A stretch of 64,000 nucleotides of DNA from Winogradskyella vidalii (GTDB lineage: Bacteria > Bacteroidota > Bacteroidia > Flavobacteriales > Flavobacteriaceae): NCBI RefSeq assembly GCF_013403955.1, contig NZ_JABFDG010000007.1, positions 1 through 64,000 on the forward strand, given 5' to 3'. The notes beneath the pieces are model-generated. The model saw only the letters and a program-made list of their open reading frames with translations, had not been told where the DNA came from and did no database searches. Position 1 is the first letter of the stretch. Each line of letters begins with the position of its first letter. Positions 35,721-45,034 of this stretch are shown here, in pieces. A program made the translations under genes and the position numbers.

Positions 35721-35913
35721 TTTGATGTTTTGGTAGGCTACATATAAAATAATATAAATTGATGTTATTTAATAGCTAAACGTATTATCATATTCAGCGC
35801 TTTCATTTATTAATCTTTAGTATTAGCAAACAGATTAGATTGCAGTTGTCGTAGCCGATTTAAGTATTGATTTTCTATCATAATAAATTATTGTTTTTTG
35901 ATCATTTTAAAAA

Positions 35914-38900
35914 TCAACTATTATATGTGTTATTTTTTATAAACTCACTAGGGGTCATTCCATATTGTTTTTTAAACGAGGTAGTAAAATAGTTATGCGA
36001 ATTAAATCCAACAGCATGACTAATTTCGCTCATTCTATGATTTCCGCTCTTTAAAAGTTTTACAGCATGCTTCAATCTTTCATATCTAATGAATTCTGTT
36101 GCTGATTGGTTTGTTAAAGACTTTAGTTTTCTGTGCAATGTGGTTCTGCTTAGACCTAATTCACTTGCTAATGTTTCTACTGAAAAATTCATGTTAGAAA
36201 TATTAGAGTCAATAACTTGCACAGCTTTTAGTATCAGTTTTTTGTCAATATCCATTTGGTCAACTTTTGATTCCCAAATTTCGTTTATACTAATAAATGA
36301 TTCTCTTAAATTTTTTCTAGATTCTAATAAGTTAATAATTTGAGTAATCAAAAGTTTGTCATCAAATGGTTTAGATATATAGGCGTCTGCACCAGAAGAA
36401 AGTCCAGAAATTTTGTTTTTAACGCTTTCTAAAGCCGTTAATAAAATAATTGGAATATGGCTAATTCGTATATCTTTTTTAATGGTTTCGCAAAGTTCTA
36501 TACCGTCCATTTCAGGCATCATTATATCAGAAATAATAATGTCTGGGAAAAGAGAATGAATTTGTTCTAAAGCTTCAATACCGTTTTTTGCTTTAGAAAT
36601 TTTAAAATAATCACCTAAAACATTACTTAGATAATTTAATAATTCAATATTGTCTTCAACTATTAGTATTAGTGAATCTTGATGTGAAGATTCAGATTTT
36701 TCAACTTTTTTTTCGAATTCTATTAGTTCTACTTTAGATAAGTTACTATCGTAGACTTCTAAATTCTCTGAGCTTTTATCACTTTCCCCTTGTTCACAGG
36801 GTAAAATAATACTAAAAACAGTACCTTTATTTTCAGAAGAAACTACTTTTAAGCCCGCATTATGTAGGTTAATATATTCTTTAGTTAAATCCAAGCCAAT
36901 TCCTGAGCCTTGGCCTTCTTTGCTGTCCATATGATAAAATCTTTTAAAAATATTTGGAAGATTATCTTTAGAAATGCCAACTCCAGTATCGCATATTGAT
37001 ATTTCAACAAAATTTTCAATGTTAGGGTCTCCAATTATATATTCATTGCCATTATCAAATTCAATATTATTTTTAGAATTGTATTTTATTTTTATTTCTA
37101 TTGTAGAACCATCGGGACAATATTTAAATGCATTTGAAAGAATGTTAAAAATTATTTTATCTAGTTTTTTTAAATCAAAATTCATTTTAAGTGAACGAAT
37201 ATCAGATTTGAAATTATAGATAAAACCTCTATATTTTGCATGTTCAGTAAAGCAATCAAAAATGCCTTTTGTAAAAGAGACGATATCTAGATTATTGATT
37301 TCTAATTTTAATTTATCTGCTTCTAGCTTACGGAAATCTAGAATTTGATTTATTAATCTTAATAGACGCTCAGAATTATTTTTTATTAGATTTATTTGAT
37401 TAAAATTAGGGTCGTTTTTATCATAACTAGCTATTAATCTTTTAACGGGTCCCATTATTAATGTTAATGGAGTTCTAAACTCATGAGTTATGTTTGTGAA
37501 AAATTGAAGCTTCAACTGGTGTAATCTTTCTTCACTTTCATTTTTAATTTTTTCTAATTGTATCTGATTTTTTAATTTTCGACGATTTAAAGCTTCTTTT
37601 TTTATGTACATTATTATTGCTAAGGACAATAAACTATAAATAACAAAAGCATACCAGCGCGTCCAAAAAGGATTTGAAATTTTAATTTGTAATGTTGCTG
37701 GTGTTTCATTCCAAATATCATCGTTATTAGAAGCCATAACTTCGAAAATATAGTCACCTGGGGGAACATTAGTATATATTGCAGGTCCATTTATATCCGT
37801 TTCTACCCAGTTTTCATCAAAGTCCAATAAACGGTATTTAAAGCGGTTTTTATCGGGATCTATGAAGTTGTTTGCTGCAAGTCTAAAACTAAAAGAATTC
37901 TGATTATGTTTTAATTTAATTAATTTGGAATTATTAATATTTGATTTTAAAATTTTGTTTTCTTGTCCAGGCAAAACTTCTTTATTACTTAAATAGAAAT
38001 TTGTAATTATGGCATCTGGTTTAATCGTGTTTCGAATAAGTATATCATTAGGTCGAAAATAAATAAAGCCGTTAGAGCCGCCAAAAAACATTAATCCGTT
38101 CTCGGAAAAAAGTCCTGCATTGGGTGTGAAGCTGTTATTATAGATACCTTCAATATGACCAAATGTTAATACCTTATTTTCATTAGGATAAAATTTACAA
38201 ATACCATTGTCTGTTGCTAACCATATATTGTTATTGATGTCGTCTAGTATAGTATAAACCTCATTTCCTGGTAGATTATTTTTAATTGTATAATGCTCAA
38301 ATTTTAAATTTTCGACATTCAATTTATCTAATCCACTGCCATTTGTGCCTATCCAAAGATGACCTTCAAAATCTTCAAATATGGAATAAATATAATCAGC
38401 TGATAAACTATTTTCATCTTCTTCAGAATGTAAAAAGCTAATAAATTTTTTAGTATTCGATTTTAATAAATTAAGTCCTTTTTCGGTTGCAAACCATAAG
38501 TCACCTTTTCTGTCTTTTATTATTTTTCTGATATGATTATTAGATATAGAATTGGCGTCTAAAGGATTGTGTTTGTATTGTTTAAAAGTGTGGTCTATAA
38601 AAGAATAATGAAATACACCTTGCTGATAATCACTAATCCAGATACCATCTTCTTCTGGAAGCATAGTTGTGATTTGAAGCCCAATATTAAAAGGGACGTT
38701 TAGCTTTGTGAATTTTTTTTCATTTTTCTTTCTATATAAAATACCATCATCACGCGTACCAACCCACATTTGTTTTTTACTGTCAAATACAATGGATTTG
38801 ATATTCTTTACTGTTTTGTCATCATATGAGACTTCTACTTCCTTCGTTTCGTTTTTGTGTTGGTTGTATTTAATTAATTTTCCGGTTTCAGTTCCAATCC

Positions 38901-39981
38901 AAATATGTACTTTATCTGGGTCTGGTGCAAAAGCAGTGATGATGTTATTACTTCTAGATCTATTTTTATTTGATTGTGTAATGTGTGTTACAGAGTTCTT
39001 AAATTCGCTGTGATAACTTAAACCACCTAACCAAGAACCGACCCAAATAATATTATTAGTATCTTTATATAGCGACCAAATGGATTGATGTGTTAGGTTA
39101 GGATGGTTTTTAGAGTTTATTACTTTAATTATATCAAGGTTGTTTAATACAGCAATACCATTATAAGTAGCGACCCATATGTTTCCATTATTTGATTTAA
39201 TGATGCTTCTTACGCGGTCACTTATAAAGTTGTTTTTTTCATTATAATGGTTTAATAATGTTCCGTTGATATCAAAACACATTAGCCCTTTATTGTCATA
39301 ACCAATCCACACCTTATTATTATCGGCATAAACGGATCTTGGATATCCAGAGATACTTTGTGCAAAAAATTGAAATTGCTTTGAGTCTTTTGTTTTATAA
39401 TATACTTTTCCATCTTGAAAAACGATCCAGATATTATTTGATGCATCCATATATAACAACCGAGCGCGAGACGAATTATTATCAATGCTAATGTACTCAG
39501 CTTTATCTAAGTTCGCGTTTAATTGTGCAACACCTCTCTCGTCTAAAAACCAATAGTCCCCATTTGAAGTTTGAATTAATGCGTCAATATTATTACCTAT
39601 TTTGGAATCTTGATTGGTTTTAATTTGCAGTCTAGTAAAATCATCAGACACAGGATTGTATTTACAAATACCATTTTCTGTGGCAATTAGTAAATCCCCG
39701 TTGGTATTGCTTAATATTTGATTAATTCTATTTGTAGATAAACTTTTTGGGTTTGATTGTGAGTAGCTATATCTTTTTATTTCATTGGAGTCATATTTAA
39801 AAAGGCCATTATTAGTTCCAAACCAAATAAACCCTAAATGATCTTCATTTATGCACATTACAGATGTAATTGAGACACCTCCCTCGGGGCTGACGCTTGT
39901 TAAAGAAATAATAGGGTCGTTTTGTGCACCGATAGATATCGAGAAAAAGTAAATTAAACACGTAAGTTGGAGCATTCTCAT
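35914..39981 (-). CDS. Hybrid two-component system sensor-regulator (HTCS)
   Basis: A single 1355-residue protein. It has a signal peptide (1-19), then many two-component-regulator propeller repeats to about residue 690 (units like GNLWVATYNGI, GHLWIGTNGSGLDKL) forming a periplasmic double propeller, a Y_Y_Y domain to about 765, and a membrane helix at about 770-790. The kinase domain follows with His833 (FTNITHEFRTPL) and an HATPase with SNAFKYCPDG and DTGVGIS. The receiver has Asp1152 (IISDIMMPEMDG) and the last ~100 residues are an AraC-type HTH (LGLSRTTLHRKLK, VGFNSHNYFTTSFKKQYGMTPSEF). HTCSs sense an oligosaccharide and activate their PUL; this one is divergent from susC. Confidence 0.96.
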   Translation of the reverse strand: MRMLQLTCLIYFFSISIGAQNDPIISLTSVSPEGGVSITSVMCINEDHLGFIWFGTNNGLFKYDSNEIKRYSYSQSNPKSLSTNRINQILSNTNGDLLIATENGICKYNPVSDDFTRLQIKTNQDSKIGNNIDALIQTSNGDYWFLDERGVAQLNANLDKAEYISIDNNSSRARLLYMDASNNIWIVFQDGKVYYKTKDSKQFQFFAQSISGYPRSVYADNNKVWIGYDNKGLMCFDINGTLLNHYNEKNNFISDRVRSIIKSNNGNIWVATYNGIAVLNNLDIIKVINSKNHPNLTHQSIWSLYKDTNNIIWVGSWLGGLSYHSEFKNSVTHITQSNKNRSRSNNIITAFAPDPDKVHIWIGTETGKLIKYNQHKNETKEVEVSYDDKTVKNIKSIVFDSKKQMWVGTRDDGILYRKKNEKKFTKLNVPFNIGLQITTMLPEEDGIWISDYQQGVFHYSFIDHTFKQYKHNPLDANSISNNHIRKIIKDRKGDLWFATEKGLNLLKSNTKKFISFLHSEEDENSLSADYIYSIFEDFEGHLWIGTNGSGLDKLNVENLKFEHYTIKNNLPGNEVYTILDDINNNIWLATDNGICKFYPNENKVLTFGHIEGIYNNSFTPNAGLFSENGLMFFGGSNGFIYFRPNDILIRNTIKPDAIITNFYLSNKEVLPGQENKILKSNINNSKLIKLKHNQNSFSFRLAANNFIDPDKNRFKYRLLDFDENWVETDINGPAIYTNVPPGDYIFEVMASNNDDIWNETPATLQIKISNPFWTRWYAFVIYSLLSLAIIMYIKKEALNRRKLKNQIQLEKIKNESEERLHQLKLQFFTNITHEFRTPLTLIMGPVKRLIASYDKNDPNFNQINLIKNNSERLLRLINQILDFRKLEADKLKLEINNLDIVSFTKGIFDCFTEHAKYRGFIYNFKSDIRSLKMNFDLKKLDKIIFNILSNAFKYCPDGSTIEIKIKYNSKNNIEFDNGNEYIIGDPNIENFVEISICDTGVGISKDNLPNIFKRFYHMDSKEGQGSGIGLDLTKEYINLHNAGLKVVSSENKGTVFSIILPCEQGESDKSSENLEVYDSNLSKVELIEFEKKVEKSESSHQDSLILIVEDNIELLNYLSNVLGDYFKISKAKNGIEALEQIHSLFPDIIISDIMMPEMDGIELCETIKKDIRISHIPIILLTALESVKNKISGLSSGADAYISKPFDDKLLITQIINLLESRKNLRESFISINEIWESKVDQMDIDKKLILKAVQVIDSNISNMNFSVETLASELGLSRTTLHRKLKSLTNQSATEFIRYERLKHAVKLLKSGNHRMSEISHAVGFNSHNYFTTSFKKQYGMTPSEFIKNNTYNS

Positions 39982-40057
39982 TTATACTAGGGGTTTATTG
40001 CTAATATAGAAATTTCGTAAGTAATATTTTTTATATTTCGTATTAATTATATCACGT

Positions 40058-40120
40058 ATGTTTCAGGGTGAAACATCTTTAAACTTTTGAAATGATTTTG
40101 ATAGAAAACGAAACATTTCG
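40058..40120. promoter_or_regulatory. Palindromic candidate operator sites between HTCS and susC
   Basis: ATGTTTCA-GGG-TGAAACAT (40058-40076) is a perfect inverted repeat. CGAAA-CA-TTTCG (40109-40120) is a second palindrome sharing the GAAACAT half-site. ATTTCGT direct repeats also occur at 40012, 40035 and 40115. The susC -7 box starts 26 bases downstream. Regulator binding is inferred from position and symmetry. Confidence 0.5.
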
Positions 40121-40145
40121 TGTAAATAAGTATCTCTAAGCCACT

Positions 40146-40153
40146 TATATTTG
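40146..40153 (+). promoter_or_regulatory. -7 box (TATATTTG) of the susC operon
   Basis: TATATTTG fits TAnnTTTG exactly, 26 bases before the susC ATG. No TTG at -33 is present at normal spacing, as expected for a promoter that needs an activator. Confidence 0.55.
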
Positions 40154-40178
40154 GCTTACTAAATAAAACTGTATAATA

Positions 40179-43100
40179 ATGAATCTCTACTTTATTTTAT
40201 CTAAAAACAAATTATGTCTTATTGCTTTTATCTTTTTTTCTGCGCTGTCCTTTGGACAAGATTTAAATATAAAAGGAACAGTGTTCGATGCGAGTACAAG
40301 TTCACCTTTACCCGGAGTTAATATAATAGTTAAAAATACGTCTACAGGAGGAACTACTGATTTTGATGGAAACTTCGTAATCCCTAATCGAAAAATCGGA
40401 GATGTATTAGTATTCTCATATCTTGGATTTATAAGTCAAGAGGTTGAAATTAAAGGGGATGATACTTTAAATATTCAGTTAAAAGAGGATGCTCAGTCAT
40501 TGAGCGAGGTTGTAGTGGTTGGTTATGGCTCTCAAAAAAAGAGTGATATTACAGGTACTGTAGCGTCCTTAGATCAAGAAAGGTTAGAGATGGTTCCTAA
40601 CGTGGATATTTCACAGGCTATTCAGGGTGCATTACCTGGTATTTCCGTAACGACATTATCTACGGGAGCTGCACCTAGTAATGATGACACTTCAATCGTT
40701 ATTAGAGGTAGAAATTCTATTTTAGCGAGCAACGGTCCTTTAATTGTTGTTGATGGTGTTCCATACCAAGGACAACTTAGAGATATAAGTCCTAACGATA
40801 TTAAGTCTGTTGAAATTTTAAAAGATGCATCATCAGCGGCAATTTATGGTTCTCGTGGATCTAATGGTGTTATTTTAATAACCACAAAAGGTGGTGTTGA
40901 AGGAAAAACAGTTATTAGATACGACGGTTATAGTACTATTCAAAAATTATCAAACTTACCTCGATTAATGAATGGTGAAGAGTTTTATAATTTTAAATTA
41001 GAACGAGCAATAGCTACAGATGGTCTAACTGATCCTGATTTAACTACGATCTTTACCGAAACTGAACGAGAAGTTTATGCTAATAAAGCATGGGTTTCGT
41101 GGCCTGATATTGCTTTAAGAGATGGTTTTAGTCAAAATCACAATGTCTCTATATCTGGTGGTTCGGACAAAACGAAATATTATACTGCTTTTAATCTGTT
41201 AGATGTAGCTGGTATTGCGATAAACGATGATTATCGAAGGTTTTCTACAAGACTTAACTTAGATTATAAAATCACTGATTGGTTGTCATTAGGCACAAGA
41301 ACGACATTAACATATGGAGATCAAAGTGGTATTTCTGCTAATTTTGAAGATGTTTTTTGGATGAATCCATTAACTAAACCATATGATGAAAATGGTAATC
41401 TAAATATCTATCCATGGGATGAAGATAGATATTTTAGTAATCCTCTAGAGGGTATTTTTATGGAAAACACAAATACCTCAATGCAAATTGTAACTAATAA
41501 TTTTTTAAATATTGAATTGCCTTTTGTAAAAGGTTTGCAATATAGATTAAATACAGGGTTTAGATATAGAACTACTAATTCTGGTACATATCGAGGCAGA
41601 AATACAACAGAAGGATTTGAAAAACAAGGATCTTCGGATGTTAGCCGTGGCCTTATTGAAAGTTATACTATTGAAAATATATTTACCTATAATAAAGACA
41701 TCGGAAAGCATACTATAGGTTTAACCGGTGTGTATAGTACAGAACAAGATGAGAGAAGTACTAATAGTTTAAGTGCAGAAGGTTTTCCTAATGATATACA
41801 AGGTTGGTATGGCGCTCCACAAGCCAATTTAATAGAACCTTATTATGAGTATAGAAAAACTAACCTTATTTCTCAAATGTTTAGAGCAAATTATGGTTTT
41901 GATAATAAGTATTTATTCACATTTACTGTTAGACGTGATGGGTTTTCTGGTTTTGGAGAGGGTAATAAATGGGGTACATTCCCTTCACTTGCTGTAGGAT
42001 GGAATATTAGTAATGAAGAGTTTTTTAAAAGTGATATAATAAATAATTTAAAACTGAGAGGATCTTGGGGGCAAAATGGAAATCAAGCTCTAGGTGCATA
42101 TGAGACTATTGCTAAATTTAGAATCTTTGACAATGTTACAGGGTCTGGTACAACGGCACCAGGATATATACCATCTACTTTAGGTACTCCAACATTAAGT
42201 TGGGAAACTAGTGAGTCTTATAATATTGGACTTGATTTTAGCTTCCTAAATAATAGAATTACGGGAGACATAAATTATTACAATACCGATACATCAGATT
42301 TACTATTAAATAGATCGATATCACCAATACACGGGTTAGATGAAATAACTCAGAATATAGGAAAAACTAATAATAGGGGTATTGAAATATCATTAGTTTC
42401 AAGAAACATTAATACACCAAATTTTTCATGGACTACAAGGGGGAATATATCATTTACTAAAAACAAAATAGTATCGTTATATGGCATTCTTGATGAAAAT
42501 GGAAATGAAACTGATGATTTGGATAATAGTTGGTTCATTGGTAAACCTATTTTAACAAATTATGGTTATCAATATGATGGTGTTTGGCAAGAAGATGAAG
42601 CAGGTTTGGCTGCAGCTTATGGAACTCAACCAGGTTACATAAAAATTAGAGATGTTAATGGTGATTTTGTTATAAATGCTGAGGATAGAGTATTTCAAGG
42701 TCAGAGGGATCCTAAGGCCATATGGGGAATCACCAATACACTTAATTATAAGAATTTTGGATTAAACTTTTTTGTAACTGGAGTTAGTGGAGCAACAAAA
42801 TCAAATAGTTTATGGAGTACGGATGTCTTTCAAGGTACAAGACGTAATACCGTATACCGCAATTGGTGGACACCAGATAATCCAACCAATATAATTTTTG
42901 CTAATGACGAGAATGCACACGAGCAAGGAGGGGTTTCAGTAACAAGATATGAAGACGCGAGTTTTATTAGGCTAAGGGATCTTACAGTGTCTTATGATTT
43001 ACCCAATGATGTATTAGAAAAATTAGGGTTAACTGAATTTAGATTATATGTTACTGGAAGAAATTTAGTGACCATAACAGATTACACAGGTTTAGATCCT

Positions 43101-43199
43101 GAATTAGGTTCAGGAGTAACGAATGCTAATGGCGATGATGGGCAACGTTCTACACCACTCGTTAAAGAATATGTACTTGGACTAAATATTGGACTTTAA
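40179..43199 (+). CDS. SusC/RagA-family TonB-linked outer-membrane protein
   Basis: A 1006-residue TonB-dependent importer. It has a signal peptide (to about residue 27, LSFGQ), then a carboxypeptidase-regulatory-like domain (IKGTVFDASTSSPLPGVNI, about 30-105), then the SusC-specific plug with VVVVGYGSQKKSDITG and SVEILKDASSAAIYGSRGSNG, and a 22-strand barrel with the late FRLYVTGRNLVTITDYTGLDPE block. With SusD it imports oligosaccharides across the outer membrane. It heads the plus-strand PUL operon, and the SusD start follows 19 bases after its stop. Confidence 0.97.
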   Translation: MNLYFILSKNKLCLIAFIFFSALSFGQDLNIKGTVFDASTSSPLPGVNIIVKNTSTGGTTDFDGNFVIPNRKIGDVLVFSYLGFISQEVEIKGDDTLNIQLKEDAQSLSEVVVVGYGSQKKSDITGTVASLDQERLEMVPNVDISQAIQGALPGISVTTLSTGAAPSNDDTSIVIRGRNSILASNGPLIVVDGVPYQGQLRDISPNDIKSVEILKDASSAAIYGSRGSNGVILITTKGGVEGKTVIRYDGYSTIQKLSNLPRLMNGEEFYNFKLERAIATDGLTDPDLTTIFTETEREVYANKAWVSWPDIALRDGFSQNHNVSISGGSDKTKYYTAFNLLDVAGIAINDDYRRFSTRLNLDYKITDWLSLGTRTTLTYGDQSGISANFEDVFWMNPLTKPYDENGNLNIYPWDEDRYFSNPLEGIFMENTNTSMQIVTNNFLNIELPFVKGLQYRLNTGFRYRTTNSGTYRGRNTTEGFEKQGSSDVSRGLIESYTIENIFTYNKDIGKHTIGLTGVYSTEQDERSTNSLSAEGFPNDIQGWYGAPQANLIEPYYEYRKTNLISQMFRANYGFDNKYLFTFTVRRDGFSGFGEGNKWGTFPSLAVGWNISNEEFFKSDIINNLKLRGSWGQNGNQALGAYETIAKFRIFDNVTGSGTTAPGYIPSTLGTPTLSWETSESYNIGLDFSFLNNRITGDINYYNTDTSDLLLNRSISPIHGLDEITQNIGKTNNRGIEISLVSRNINTPNFSWTTRGNISFTKNKIVSLYGILDENGNETDDLDNSWFIGKPILTNYGYQYDGVWQEDEAGLAAAYGTQPGYIKIRDVNGDFVINAEDRVFQGQRDPKAIWGITNTLNYKNFGLNFFVTGVSGATKSNSLWSTDVFQGTRRNTVYRNWWTPDNPTNIIFANDENAHEQGGVSVTRYEDASFIRLRDLTVSYDLPNDVLEKLGLTEFRLYVTGRNLVTITDYTGLDPELGSGVTNANGDDGQRSTPLVKEYVLGLNIGL

Positions 43200-43218
43200 A
43201 ATTATAATAACTAAAAAT

Positions 43219-44886
43219 ATGAAAACTTTAAAATATAACATAATAGTCATAGTCACATTACTATTGGTAGCTAGTGGCTGTTCAGAAGATATTCTTGACG
43301 AAAAAACTCCATCCATTGTAACTGCTAATTCATTATTTCTAGATTTGGCCGGATTTGAGGCTGCGTTAAATGGTTTGTATGCCAACGTAAGAATGGAACG
43401 TGAAGGAAGATCAACTAGTAGTTCTGATAGAAGTTCAGATAGGTTAAGAGCAGAAATGTTTCTTAACGGAACAGATAACATGTGTACAAATCAACCTGAT
43501 GGTTGGGGATATGTAGCAGACAGTTGGGGAGAATCTAATAATGCAACTAACTCTGAACTTCAAGGGAATTTCACATGGCTTTACAGTATAATTAACGCTG
43601 CAAATACTATCGCTGGCAGAGCAGAAAATCCAGATGTTGATTGGGAAGCTGATGCTAACAAAAACCGTGTTATAGCTGAGGCTAGAGCAATTAGAGCATG
43701 GGCTTACAGACATTTAACATTTACTTGGGGAGACGTCCCTTTAACTTTAGAAGAATCTAACGGATCAGACATTAAAACAGATTGGGAAAGAACACCTGTG
43801 TCAGATGTGAGAGCACAAATAGAAGCAGATTTACTTTTTGCGGAACAATATGTTCCCGTAACTCCAATTCCTGGAAGAATTAGTAGGGGAGCTGTGCAGC
43901 ACTATCTTGCAGAATTATATTTAGTTTTAAACGAACCAGGACAGGCGCTAATCTATGCTGACAAAGTAATTAATACACCAGAGTATACACTTGTAACAGA
44001 ACGTTATGGTGTACAATCTAGTGAGCCTGGAGTGCCTTTTATGGACATGTTCCTTGAGGGTAATAGTAATAGAGAACAAGGAAATACGGAAGCATTATGG
44101 GTTTGGCAATGGGAATTTGCAACCGCAGGAGGTGAAGGCAGTGACATGAGACGTTATCACACTAGTAGATATAATGATATAAATATAGGAGGTGTAACTC
44201 CTTTTGAGCTTACTGTTGAAAGAGGAGGTAGGCCAAGAGGTAGAATGTCTCTTACTAAATTTGCTTTAGATCTTTACGAAGATGGTGATGATAGGTTTTC
44301 CAATCATGTTATAAGAAAATATTTTGTATTAAAGGATGCGTCGCAAAATGATACTGGTGTTGCTGATGATTTACCACCAGGTTATAATTATGGAGATATT
44401 ATAAACTTAGATTGGAGTGTACCTATAACTAATCCAGAAACAAATAGAAAAGACTGGCCTTTTAGTAGAAAGTTTGAGTCAGCAATTGCTTCTGATATTC
44501 AACTGTCTTATCAATATAATGATCAGGTATATTTAAGAATGGCTGATACTTATCTTTTAAAAGCTGAAGCTCAGTTTTTATCAGGTAACATTACTGGTGC
44601 TGCAACAACAATAAATATAATTAGAGAGAGAGCTAATGCTTCAGCTATCACAGCTGCAGATGTAACTATGGATTTTATTTTAGATGAACGATCTCGTGAA
44701 TTATTACTTGAGGAACACCGCAGATACACATTACTGAGAACAGGGAAATGGTTAGAAAGAACGCAATTACATAATTTTAAAGGAGGTGAAACTATTCAGG
44801 ATAGAGATAGACTTTTACCAATTCCTCAAAGTGTAATAGATGCTAATTTAACTCTTGAATTTCCACAAAATCCTGGGTATAATTAA
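43219..44886 (+). CDS. SusD/RagB-family glycan-binding lipoprotein
   Basis: The ATG at 43219 gives MKTLKYNIIVIVTLLLVASGC with lipobox Cys21; a TTG 30 bases upstream overlaps susC and is unlikely. The 555-residue protein has the SusD TPR-like helices (EARAIRAWAYRHLTFTWGDVPLTL; QVYLRMADTYLLKAEAQF) and a C-terminal RERANAS...LDERSRELLLEEHRRYTLLRTGKW motif. It caps the SusC pore on the cell surface and binds glycan. Pairing and order with SusC are canonical. Confidence 0.96.
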   Translation: MKTLKYNIIVIVTLLLVASGCSEDILDEKTPSIVTANSLFLDLAGFEAALNGLYANVRMEREGRSTSSSDRSSDRLRAEMFLNGTDNMCTNQPDGWGYVADSWGESNNATNSELQGNFTWLYSIINAANTIAGRAENPDVDWEADANKNRVIAEARAIRAWAYRHLTFTWGDVPLTLEESNGSDIKTDWERTPVSDVRAQIEADLLFAEQYVPVTPIPGRISRGAVQHYLAELYLVLNEPGQALIYADKVINTPEYTLVTERYGVQSSEPGVPFMDMFLEGNSNREQGNTEALWVWQWEFATAGGEGSDMRRYHTSRYNDINIGGVTPFELTVERGGRPRGRMSLTKFALDLYEDGDDRFSNHVIRKYFVLKDASQNDTGVADDLPPGYNYGDIINLDWSVPITNPETNRKDWPFSRKFESAIASDIQLSYQYNDQVYLRMADTYLLKAEAQFLSGNITGAATTINIIRERANASAITAADVTMDFILDERSRELLLEEHRRYTLLRTGKWLERTQLHNFKGGETIQDRDRLLPIPQSVIDANLTLEFPQNPGYN

Positions 44887-45034
44887 AATACAAAACCGAC
44901 TTCTAAAATAATTAATACAAGGTTTATCCTTATCAAGATATTTTAAAACTCATCCTGAATTTTTGATTCAGCAGGGCGCATCAATCCTAATAATATTTAA
45001 ATATAGTAACGAATTTTTTAAAATTAAACACAAA

